Origin: Polyangia bacterium
GTDB lineage: Bacteria > Myxococcota_A > Polyangia > Nannocystales > Nannocystaceae
DNA: 64,000 nucleotides
Direction of reading: 5' to 3'
NCBI GenBank assembly: GCA_030429545.1
Contig: JAUIFF010000017.1
Span: 1 to 64,000, forward strand
Positions 34,347-43,126 of this stretch are shown here, one piece after another (the first letter of the stretch is position 1; the number at the start of each line of letters is the position of its first letter). The position numbers and the translations under genes are program-made. Below the pieces are notes generated by a model that was not told where the DNA came from, searched no databases, and saw only the letters and a program-made list of their open reading frames with translations.

Positions 34347-35879
34347 ATGGCAGCCAAGCAACCGACATCGGACAAGCCCTCGGCGCCACTGCGACTTGTG
34401 CTGTGGCTCACCGACCCCAGCCTGCTCAAGGGCATCGCCCTTGGCACCGTGCTCGCGGTCGTGGGCTTTATGACCATACAAATAGATGCGCTGTGGTACG
34501 TCGCCAGCGGATTGATGTTGCTGGTCGTCGCCCTGCTCGTGGGCGCGATCGTTGGCCACTACCTCTACGAGTACCATCGAAAAAAGTTGCAGGATCAAAC
34601 CGGTAACTCGTTGGCCCAGGCCGGTGAGGCCATCCAGGACCTAGGCGGCACCATGCTGCAGTGGATGAGCCGACGCGACGAGACCTTGATCCCCGAGATC
34701 CAATCCAAGGTCGGCACCATGGGCCCCCTGGCCCGGCGAGCCAGTCAACTCGGCGTCGCCTTTATCTTTCGCGTGATGGCGTTTAGCACCCTCCTGGCCG
34801 TACTCGGTGGTGTCGTCAGCTTTGCTGTGTTCCTCGCCTCGTATATGCAAGTTGAGCGCATGGGCGAGCAAAACACCCTACTGGAGGCTCAAACCGAGCT
34901 GCTGAACCAACAGTCCGAGGTTCTGCGCGAGCAAAATGCCATGATCAAGGCCCAGCTTCTCGACTCCGAACGCTCGGGGCAGGTGCGGATTGCCCTCAAT
35001 ATTGCGACCCAGCGCCAGGCCATGGTCCGCGAGCTCATGAGTGCACTCGCCACCGAAGTCGATCAGGTCAAGCGCATGCCCGACATTATCCGACCGACAC
35101 CGCCACAAAGTGCGCGGCGCCACGGCCAGTCTATCCGACTGTCTGATGGGACATATGCCCGATTACTCTCAACGTTTGGCCACCTGCACCCCTACCGCGG
35201 TCTCGACCCTGAAACCCACGACCTCGACGCCACCCCCTCGAGCCCGGAACAGGCCGAGTTGCTGCGGTTTTTATTGGCCTTACAAGTAGATCTCCACGAT
35301 GTCGAACTCGGTGTCGCCGACCTGCGCCACGCGTCGCTGCGGTACTCGGAGTTCCAAGTCAGCAACCCCGATCTCGGCGACGCCAACCTCTCCTCCGCAG
35401 ACCTCTCGTTTTCCCGGTTTGGCAACACCCGGCTGGCCGGTGCCAACCTGCGCGGTGCCAACCTTTCGCTGGCGATTGCCCAACGCGTTGACATCCACGA
35501 TGCCGACCTCCACGGAGCGGTGCTCGCCCGTGCGGATCTCACCCGCGCCAACCTGTTGGGGGCCGACCTCGGCGAAGCTGACCTGCGCCAGACAGCGTTG
35601 TCCCGGGCCAACCTCAGCGGCACGGACCTCACCGGTGCCGACATTGCCCTGGCTGATTTTCGCCGGACCAACATCACCGCCGAGCAGGCGCAAAAAGCTG
35701 AGCACTGGTGGCTTGCCCGCTATGACGACGAGGTTTGTGGCGACCTCGGCATGAGCCCCGATCTGCAAGCTGCGGTGCTCAAGGCCTCACAGGACGTCTC
35801 TGAGCTCAAGCTCGAGGACAGCAAATTTGGCGAACGGCTCGAGCAGCTACTCAAGCAGTTTCCCGATCCCGACAAGTAG
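34347..35879 (+). CDS. Membrane-anchored pentapeptide-repeat protein
   Basis: A 510-residue protein. Two hydrophobic helices (~residues 28-75, GIALGTVLAVVGFMTIQ onwards), a soluble segment, another helix (~145-170) and a coiled coil (~172-215, LLEAQTELLNQQSEVLREQN) precede a pentapeptide-repeat domain at ~320-440 (A-D/N-L-x-x pattern, as in ANLRGANLS and ADLTRANLLGADLGEADL). The repeats form a right-handed quadrilateral beta-helix. The end is helical. The membrane topology suggests a scaffold or channel-associated protein. The function is unknown. Confidence 0.8.
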   Translation: MAAKQPTSDKPSAPLRLVLWLTDPSLLKGIALGTVLAVVGFMTIQIDALWYVASGLMLLVVALLVGAIVGHYLYEYHRKKLQDQTGNSLAQAGEAIQDLGGTMLQWMSRRDETLIPEIQSKVGTMGPLARRASQLGVAFIFRVMAFSTLLAVLGGVVSFAVFLASYMQVERMGEQNTLLEAQTELLNQQSEVLREQNAMIKAQLLDSERSGQVRIALNIATQRQAMVRELMSALATEVDQVKRMPDIIRPTPPQSARRHGQSIRLSDGTYARLLSTFGHLHPYRGLDPETHDLDATPSSPEQAELLRFLLALQVDLHDVELGVADLRHASLRYSEFQVSNPDLGDANLSSADLSFSRFGNTRLAGANLRGANLSLAIAQRVDIHDADLHGAVLARADLTRANLLGADLGEADLRQTALSRANLSGTDLTGADIALADFRRTNITAEQAQKAEHWWLARYDDEVCGDLGMSPDLQAAVLKASQDVSELKLEDSKFGERLEQLLKQFPDPDK

Positions 35880-35896
35880 GATATGTTTGTATATCC
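35879..35896. terminator. Short hairpin between converging genes
   Basis: GGATAT and ATATCC flank a 6-nt loop in the 18-bp space between the pentapeptide-repeat and PAP2 genes. It is a weak candidate terminator without a long T-run. Confidence 0.35.
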
Positions 35897-35897
35897 A

Positions 35898-37013
35898 CTA
35901 AAATCGCCCCTGCAGCGAAAGCCCTCGCATACCCACTGCCGCCGGCGTGACATCAACATTTGACCACATCTTGGAACGACGTGGCCGGAGGTGTGCCAGG
36001 GGAATCACCGCACCGATCGTCGAGCCGATCAGCGCCCCCGCGGTGACATCGCTGGGGTAGTGCTTGCCCGCGACTACCCGTAGTGCCGCCGTTGTCGAGG
36101 CCAGGCCCAGGCTCGCAATCCATGTAACAGCCAGCACTGCCCGGGCCTTCGGTGTCCGCTTCGACGCCAGCTTCATCGTCAGCAGGGTCGAACCGGCTAC
36201 CGCAGCTGCAAACGACATCGAAGCATGCCCCGAGGGGAAACTCTTTGCACTGTCAACTTCTGCCTGTTCGGCGACAAGCTCGTCTCGGATCGATGGGTCG
36301 ACCGTCGTCGGGTCGAGATGGGTAAATGGACGATGCCTGTCGACGGCAAATTTCAGCGTCTCCGTGACCAACAAGTTAACCGCGAGAGCCTCCGTATAGA
36401 TCAGCAGGTCTGTGCCGTAGCGGCGGCCGAAGTCCCGTTTGCGTAAACCCGCTTCGATACCGTGGTAGACCGCCGGTAAGGCGATCCCCGAAAACATCAA
36501 AACGTCGGAAACTTTTGCCGCTGTCGGGCGAAAGTGTCCGAGAGCAGCTGCGTCGGCGCCCCCGATAGGTGGTTGCTGGGCCGGAACGTTTACCGCAAGT
36601 TGCGGTGTCACCCACATCTCAAGAATCGTAAACGTACCAAAGCCGCCCACCGTAATCGCTGAATCGAGCACCCATCGAACCCTGGCGGGATGCGGCGGCT
36701 CGAGATCTTTTACGAGTGTCCCATGAGACATCTCTGGTTCTGAGTAGGTGGCGTCTGTCGGCTCCGCTTTCGCCGGTGCTGGCGGGCTGTTTTCGCCAGC
36801 TGTCGCTCGCACATCTTCGCTGTTCGCGGCGGTCTCGACAGCAGGCGTCACTTCCGTGGTCGGCGATGTCGCCACCGCGGGCGATGCCGCATCCGTCGTC
36901 GGTTCGCCGGAGTTGTCCGCAGAGACAACGTTTGACTCGGGTTCGGCAGCCGGTTGCAGGACAAGTAGCTGAATGCACGCAGCGAGGGGTAGGAGCGACA
37001 TTGACAACACCAT
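35898..37013 (-). CDS. PAP2-family membrane phosphatase
   Basis: A 371-residue protein. The N terminus (MVLSMSLLPLAAC) looks like a lipoprotein signal, followed by a ~75-residue Thr/Ala/Glu-rich linker. The PAP2 core carries all three motifs: KFAVDRHRPF (K-x6-RP), SFPSGHAS (PSGH) and LRVVAGKHYPSDV (R-x5-H-x3-D), with several membrane helices. Relatives dephosphorylate undecaprenyl-PP or phosphatidate on the periplasmic face. ATG 37013 is chosen because the upstream extension opens with TTG. It is divergent from the CHAT locus across ~225 bp. Confidence 0.85.
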   Translation of the reverse strand: MVLSMSLLPLAACIQLLVLQPAAEPESNVVSADNSGEPTTDAASPAVATSPTTEVTPAVETAANSEDVRATAGENSPPAPAKAEPTDATYSEPEMSHGTLVKDLEPPHPARVRWVLDSAITVGGFGTFTILEMWVTPQLAVNVPAQQPPIGGADAAALGHFRPTAAKVSDVLMFSGIALPAVYHGIEAGLRKRDFGRRYGTDLLIYTEALAVNLLVTETLKFAVDRHRPFTHLDPTTVDPSIRDELVAEQAEVDSAKSFPSGHASMSFAAAVAGSTLLTMKLASKRTPKARAVLAVTWIASLGLASTTAALRVVAGKHYPSDVTAGALIGSTIGAVIPLAHLRPRRSKMWSNVDVTPAAVGMRGLSLQGRF

Positions 37014-37238
37014 ACAAACATGCGCGCAGGCACACAAGTTCTCGTTTTTGTTGGCCGGATTCGTCCAGCGCGGTGGTGATTTCGTGCATGCACAACATCT
37101 CAGAAGTGACCATTGGCAATTCCGGTGATCCGTCGGGCGTGCTGGGCAACTCCAATACGAGCTCCATTAAACCTATCCAATAAGACATGTAGAATCGGAA
37201 AGGTGCTGGCGACCGGCCGGCGGCCCTGTGGTTTTGCT

Positions 37239-40200
37239 ATGCCCGACGAAACAAATCAACCGAGCCCTTCTGTTGACCCCATTGAGCTAGAAGCGACCGA
37301 CTTTCCCGATCAATTCTTTGCTTTCCACAGCTCCGATAGCGACGAGTCCGATGAGCCGTGGTCCGAGGCAGACCTCGATGGAGACCCACACTTCGATCAT
37401 ACATCTGAGTCGGATGTTCTCTCGTTTGACACCAGCGACGAACCCCTCGACTTCAACTCGCGCGAGCGCTGGCTACAAAGTTGCCTGCGTCGCCTCGTCA
37501 ACCCCAAGCTCGCGGTTGACGGAAAGCCCGGCCGCGGCACTCGCAGAGCCCTTCGCAGCTTTCAAAAGTACTATCGCAAGCACTACCCCGACGGCATCAA
37601 GCTTTCGATCGACGGCATTATTGGGCCCAACTCGACCGCCGCGCTGGAACAGTGCACACAATCGCGTGCGCCCGAGATCACCGAGTCCGAATACCAGGCC
37701 AAACTCAAACAGGACACTGCAGCACCACAGCCAGATATCGAGCGTCCGGCACCGGCGACGACAGACGGCCCCCTGACCGTCAGCAAGAAAACGGTCAACG
37801 GCAAGCGTGTATACACAATCAGTGGTCATGGTGAGGAGGTCAGTTTTCGCTACAAAACCCGCGAACGACTCGGCGCCAAGGGGAAGCTGGTTACCGACAG
37901 CTATAACGTCAGTCGCTACCGCGGGGGCAAAACCGACTTGCTGAGCGACGAGGACCTCAACAAAGTTGGTTATACAACTGCGGAGATCAAAATACTCAAG
38001 GCCAACGCCCTCAAGGAATCTGGCGGCAAGTTTGGGGCCATCAACACCTGGGACAATCAAATCGTCTCCTGGGGCATGGCCCAGTTTGCCGGGCACGCAG
38101 GTTCGCTAGCAGGGTTGATGCGCGCGATCAAAGAGGATGCCCCTCGGGCGTTCGCCAAGCATTTTACAGCGGTGGGGATCGATATCGATACCGGCCCGTA
38201 CCCCTACTACAACCGCAAGAACGGGAAAAAAGACACCAAAAAAGGTGCACATGTTGTCATTACAACAAAATCCCGTACCTATCTCGGTGACGATGGTTGG
38301 TCATACATGCGTACCCAACCCAAACTTTTGGGTGCGATGATGATCGCCGGCAACGACCCGGAAATTCAACTCGCTCAATGTATCTACTGGAAACGCGTAT
38401 TTCTCGACCGCGCCGTCAATACTGTCATTGGCGCGCGTCGCAACTACAGCGTCACCCGAGTCATCGGCCGCGGTCGTTCCCGGCGGGAGCAAGTCCTGCT
38501 CGCGCCAACCCGCTCACGCGCCGAATGGGAAGACTGGGCAGCCCGCCCCCAAAACCACATCGGTGGCAAAAACCTGGCCACCGAGTTTTCCAACACACCG
38601 CGCTCGAAGCTCGTCATCAACGACCCGACCACAACCGGCGCCAAGATCCGCATCACCGTCGAAAAAACTGGAGGCGCAGCCGTCCGCGAGTACGTCACGT
38701 CGGAGTACGGTCTCGGGCTCATCGCGCGGCTCTACAACTGGATGCCGGCCTATGTCCGCCGGTGGAGCAACGACTTCATCGCGGTCCTAGAGGCCCACTA
38801 CCCCGGTCGTGACATCCGCGATCCGGACACCTGGGACAGTCACCGCAGTTTGGAAACTGAGTTTCGCGAACTCATCAAAGACCGTCGCCGCGAGGTCAAA
38901 AAGGGAAGCTACGATACCTATGGTCTCGACCTCAACCAGGCGCGGGGTAGCTTTTACTACGGCACCGAACTCGCCCGCGAACATGTAGATACAGCTTTTA
39001 CGAGCTTCGCAAGCGAGATGATCGACGTCTCCGACACAGGCGACGATGACGACGAAACGATTATTTGGGTCAACGACGACGGCGATAGCGAGCCCGATGG
39101 TGCCGATGACCGGCAACCGGCACCACCACCAACCATCGACCCGGCGACCCTGGCCCCCGATGTCGATGTCACCCACAAAAGCCCCACCAAAAAGCGCAAG
39201 CGCAAACGCAAGTGGAGCAAGATTACCGGCATTACGCTGCACCAAACCGGGATTCACAACTTCGGAGCCCGGGCCTGGCACAAGGTTACCGCCCACCTAG
39301 GCGTCCACAGCGATGGGCGGGTGTTTCACATCCACCCGCTCGAGTCCTACCTCTGGGCATCCAACGGCTTCAATCGCGACACCATCGCCATTGAAGTTGC
39401 CGGGAACTTTCTGCGCGACGAAAACAAGCCCAACTCCTACTGGAAGAAGGGCGGCGGACCTACGCAGCTCAACGAAGCGATGATCGCCGGCCTGCGCAAG
39501 GCAGTTCGGTACATCATGGCCGAAGTCGCGGCACACGGCGGCCAGATCACCCACATCCATGCGCATCGGCAAACCAAAAAAGCCAAGGCAGCCTGTCCAG
39601 GGGCCGCAATTTGGCAAAATATTGGTGTATGGGCACAAGCTGAGTTCGGCCTTTCAGATGGTGGGCCGGGCTATACCCGCGGGGACGGCCAGCCGATTCC
39701 AAGTTACTGGGACCCTCGCCTACTCGAAGGCCCGTTGAGCTTCTCCGAGGAAGACGAGTTCTACGACGATGATGCATTTGGCGCTGAGATCGACGTTGAG
39801 CATCCCGACGAAGACGACCTCACGAGCTGGAGTGATGATCATACAACTAGGTCGGGCGGGATCATCCAAATCAACGCCCTACCCGGTGGCACCAAGCTCA
39901 GCGAACAGGACGACGACGACGCTGACGCCCCAACCTCGCGTGGAGACCTCGACTTCTCGGGGCCGCTCGACCTCGACGACAGCCCCGAAGAGTTCTCCCT
40001 TAGCAACATTTTTGAGCAGGCGCTGGCCGACGGGGGGCTGACCTTCATCGACCAAATTGTGCTCGAACCCGAGGCCGATGCCCCCACCAGCCGCGGCGAC
40101 TTCGATGGCGACGACTCCCTCGACTTTGAAATCACGGTCGAGGAGGACGAGGCGGCCCTTGTCTTGCTCGAACAGGACGGTCTCTACCGCTGGGTGTTGC

Positions 40201-43124
40201 CGGACTCCGGTGACGACGAGCCAACATCCCGAGCTTCGGACTTCTCTCGAGGTCGGTTTCGGATTCCGCTCGACGACCTGTCGGTGGCTGGAGACGAGGA
40301 CGAGGATGCGGAGGGTACCGGACAAACCCGAGGGTTCATCAGCAATGCGCTGACCGGCGGGGTCCGAGCGCTTGTCTATAAATATGTACTATCAAATGTC
40401 GCCGAGCTGGCAACCGACTACATTCTCTCCAAGCTCGATGGCCAGGTCCGCGAAGGGCCGGTGATCATCGACTCGGATAGTCTCGACGAATGGCGCGACG
40501 AGGACGATCTTTCGAGCCTGCAGCTGCCGAGCGATCGACCAGCCCGGGTTTTATTGTTTGTCCACGGAACCTTTAGCTCAACACGCAGTAGCTTTGGTGC
40601 CCTCGCCGTCCCCGGAGCCAAGGTCTTAGGCCCGGCCCTCGCCGACTACGATGCGATCTTTGGTGTCGACCACCGCACCCTCAGCCGCTGGCCTGCCGAA
40701 AATGCCAAGGCAATTGCCGACCTGCTTGTCGGCGACCGTTGGCCGCACCCGCCCCAGATCGATGTGGTGTCGTTTAGTCGTGGTGGACTTGTTGCACGTA
40801 CACTCATTGAACGCGAACTGCCGAGCCGCCCCCAATGGCAAGGAACCATCGTCCGCGCCCTGTTTGTTGCCACCACGAACGCCGGTACCGAGCTTGCCCG
40901 CGCCGAAAACTGGAACACTCTCGCGGACCTCCTGACTTCGCTGTCAAATGTCGGGGCCACGGCGCTCTCGCTGATCCCCGGAGCTGGAACCATTGCCAGC
41001 GTGATAGGTCGCGAGGTGATTTCGGGGGTTGCCGGCTTCCTCAAGGAACTCGCCAACATCGGCCTGACAAAGGGCAAGATTCCCGGGCTCGCGGCGATGG
41101 ACCCAAGCAGCGAGGTGGTGACCAACCTCAACGAAACCCCGCTGCCGGCCAAGGTAACAGCCCAATACTTTGGCATGAATTCGCGGTTTGAGCCGGGGAT
41201 GGGCGACAGCGACACGCTGCCCGATGGCATCAAAAACTACCTCGCTTCGCGGGCCTGTAGAAAGCTCTACCGCAACAAAGCCTCGGACCTCGTTGTCCAC
41301 AACCAGTCGACCCAGACCCTACATCCAGAGATTGCCTATACAAAATTCCACCACTTCGAGACCAACTCGATCATCTTCCACACCAACTTCTTTGCCCAGG
41401 ACACGGTGCGTGAGCTCGTTCGCGAGTGGCTCGACCTTCCCGAGGAGCTCGACGATATCGAGGAGCTCGACATCTCGGTCGATGACTTCCTCCCGCAGGA
41501 CGAAGACGAGTGGGACGAGATGGATATCCCCCTCGACTTCTCGGCGGAGGTACCGGGCGACGACGACATGCCGCTGAGCTTCGGCGACACCGACGACGAC
41601 ACCGATATCACCTTGTACATGCAATCGAGTGCACCCCGCGAGGTGTCCGAGCGCAGTCTGTTTAGCGTGCATGTCACGCTTTCCCGGGAGGAAATCGCCG
41701 AAGCCATCGCCGGCGAACCCGGGGTCGATGCCACCGGTACCGTCGACAGCGAAGACCCGATCGAGGTTGAGGTGGTTGCGCGCCGTGGAGTCGAGCTCGC
41801 GGGCTACGAGCGTATCCAAGTGGGAGTCCCACCCGAGACCGGCAACATCGGCGTGTTCTTCCGCGTCCGTGCGCTCGACCGCGGCGATGCCCAGTTGTGG
41901 GTGCTTGTCCACCAACATGGCCGTGTGGCCATCCGCTCGATCGTCGACGTTCGCATCGTCGCCCGGGCGGCCCACGCTTTGGCACCAAAAGTTGTTGTCG
42001 GCGATGACCTGCCCGCCTTCGACCCGAGCATGGCCCCGGCCGACCCAAGCCTCGAAGTGATCGAGATGCGCGGGTCCGATGGCCTGAGGTTTCGCTATCA
42101 ATTAACGTCGCAGCGGCTCGGGCTCAACCACCGGTTTGAGTCGCCAAGAATCACGGCGGATGCCGAAACCTACTTTGGCGACCTCTACTTGCGGATTGAA
42201 AAGGAGTGGAAAACCGCCAATCAAAACCCACGCATGTTTCAGCGGTTGTTGCGAGCCCTCGGCACCCAACTCGGTGAACAGCTGTGGCCGCGCGAGCTTC
42301 GGATCAAACTGTGGGAGTTGCGGGACCAGATCAAGGGCATGCAAATCCTGTCTGATGAGACATATATCCCCTGGGAAATCGTCCACCTCAAACACCCCGA
42401 TCAACCGCTCACCCGCAAGGACAGCTACTTCCTCGGGCAGCTGGGACTCACCCGCTCGCTGTGGGAAAGCACGCCTGCCTCGAAAATCCTGGTTCGCCAG
42501 GGACGGGCTCGCACGCTGGTGCCGACCTACCCCAACCGCCGCCTCGCACTTCCGCAGGCCCAAGCCGAACGCGATTGGGTGGCGCAGCGCTTTGCCTCGA
42601 GCGCCCTGCCACCGACCAGTGAGGATGTACTCGATGCCCTCGAGCAGGCCGGCGACTTCGACCTGCTGCACATCGCCTGCCATGGCGACCTCGCCGATCG
42701 AGACGCCTGGCTGATTCTCGAAGGCTCAACCCGCAAGGGGAAGTGGTACCCAGACAAACTTTCGGCCTCGCTCGTGGCAGCAACAGCCGACCTCGGCGAA
42801 CCCAACAGCAACCGACCGCTGGTGTTTTTGAACGCCTGCAAGGTGGCGCGCCAGGAAGAGCTGCTCTCAAGTGCATGTGGATGGGTACCAACTTTGCTGC
42901 GTGCAGGCGCGGGAGCTGTTGTCGCCCCGATGTGGAAAGTTGGGGACTCGGCGGCACAGAAATTCTCTGAAGGCTTTTACAGCGCACTACTCAAGGGTGC
43001 GAGTTTTGCCCGGGCAGCCATGGCCGCTCGGGAATTTGCACGTGCACAGGGTGACCCGACGTGGCTGGCCTATGTCATCTACGCCCACCCCCGTTGCACG
43101 CTCAAGGTTGAGCAAGAAACCTAA
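37239..43124 (+). CDS. Giant multidomain protein: peptidoglycan-binding, lysozyme-like, zinc amidase, lipase-like and CHAT protease
   Basis: A 1961-residue protein with no signal peptide. Residues ~75-135: peptidoglycan-binding domain (LAVDGKPGRGTRRALRSFQ). ~230-560: lysozyme-like region (ANALKESGGKFGAINTWDNQ, candidate Glu). ~660-800: Amidase_2/PGRP-type zinc amidase (His668, His774/776, Cys786). ~835-1035: very acidic linker with repeated PTSRGD-like motifs. ~1100-1330: alpha/beta hydrolase (LLFVHGTFSS; Ser1180 in SFSRGG). ~1390-1455: second acidic linker. ~1650-1960: CHAT caspase-like domain (His1815 in IACHGD, Cys1867 in LNACKV). ATG 37239 is chosen; an earlier in-frame codon exists at 37113. 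It is first in a five-gene operon, with the next gene 2 bp away. The role is inferred: a latent envelope-destroying effector that could be cut by its own CHAT module. Confidence 0.85.
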   Translation: MPDETNQPSPSVDPIELEATDFPDQFFAFHSSDSDESDEPWSEADLDGDPHFDHTSESDVLSFDTSDEPLDFNSRERWLQSCLRRLVNPKLAVDGKPGRGTRRALRSFQKYYRKHYPDGIKLSIDGIIGPNSTAALEQCTQSRAPEITESEYQAKLKQDTAAPQPDIERPAPATTDGPLTVSKKTVNGKRVYTISGHGEEVSFRYKTRERLGAKGKLVTDSYNVSRYRGGKTDLLSDEDLNKVGYTTAEIKILKANALKESGGKFGAINTWDNQIVSWGMAQFAGHAGSLAGLMRAIKEDAPRAFAKHFTAVGIDIDTGPYPYYNRKNGKKDTKKGAHVVITTKSRTYLGDDGWSYMRTQPKLLGAMMIAGNDPEIQLAQCIYWKRVFLDRAVNTVIGARRNYSVTRVIGRGRSRREQVLLAPTRSRAEWEDWAARPQNHIGGKNLATEFSNTPRSKLVINDPTTTGAKIRITVEKTGGAAVREYVTSEYGLGLIARLYNWMPAYVRRWSNDFIAVLEAHYPGRDIRDPDTWDSHRSLETEFRELIKDRRREVKKGSYDTYGLDLNQARGSFYYGTELAREHVDTAFTSFASEMIDVSDTGDDDDETIIWVNDDGDSEPDGADDRQPAPPPTIDPATLAPDVDVTHKSPTKKRKRKRKWSKITGITLHQTGIHNFGARAWHKVTAHLGVHSDGRVFHIHPLESYLWASNGFNRDTIAIEVAGNFLRDENKPNSYWKKGGGPTQLNEAMIAGLRKAVRYIMAEVAAHGGQITHIHAHRQTKKAKAACPGAAIWQNIGVWAQAEFGLSDGGPGYTRGDGQPIPSYWDPRLLEGPLSFSEEDEFYDDDAFGAEIDVEHPDEDDLTSWSDDHTTRSGGIIQINALPGGTKLSEQDDDDADAPTSRGDLDFSGPLDLDDSPEEFSLSNIFEQALADGGLTFIDQIVLEPEADAPTSRGDFDGDDSLDFEITVEEDEAALVLLEQDGLYRWVLPDSGDDEPTSRASDFSRGRFRIPLDDLSVAGDEDEDAEGTGQTRGFISNALTGGVRALVYKYVLSNVAELATDYILSKLDGQVREGPVIIDSDSLDEWRDEDDLSSLQLPSDRPARVLLFVHGTFSSTRSSFGALAVPGAKVLGPALADYDAIFGVDHRTLSRWPAENAKAIADLLVGDRWPHPPQIDVVSFSRGGLVARTLIERELPSRPQWQGTIVRALFVATTNAGTELARAENWNTLADLLTSLSNVGATALSLIPGAGTIASVIGREVISGVAGFLKELANIGLTKGKIPGLAAMDPSSEVVTNLNETPLPAKVTAQYFGMNSRFEPGMGDSDTLPDGIKNYLASRACRKLYRNKASDLVVHNQSTQTLHPEIAYTKFHHFETNSIIFHTNFFAQDTVRELVREWLDLPEELDDIEELDISVDDFLPQDEDEWDEMDIPLDFSAEVPGDDDMPLSFGDTDDDTDITLYMQSSAPREVSERSLFSVHVTLSREEIAEAIAGEPGVDATGTVDSEDPIEVEVVARRGVELAGYERIQVGVPPETGNIGVFFRVRALDRGDAQLWVLVHQHGRVAIRSIVDVRIVARAAHALAPKVVVGDDLPAFDPSMAPADPSLEVIEMRGSDGLRFRYQLTSQRLGLNHRFESPRITADAETYFGDLYLRIEKEWKTANQNPRMFQRLLRALGTQLGEQLWPRELRIKLWELRDQIKGMQILSDETYIPWEIVHLKHPDQPLTRKDSYFLGQLGLTRSLWESTPASKILVRQGRARTLVPTYPNRRLALPQAQAERDWVAQRFASSALPPTSEDVLDALEQAGDFDLLHIACHGDLADRDAWLILEGSTRKGKWYPDKLSASLVAATADLGEPNSNRPLVFLNACKVARQEELLSSACGWVPTLLRAGAGAVVAPMWKVGDSAAQKFSEGFYSALLKGASFARAAMAAREFARAQGDPTWLAYVIYAHPRCTLKVEQET

Positions 43125-43126
43125 CC

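Noticed and set aside
36619..37188. Overlapping minus-strand frame at the start of the PAP2 gene, possible frameshifted extension
   Set aside because: The PAP2 frame alone gives a complete signal sequence and all motifs; the other frame has no recognisable content.
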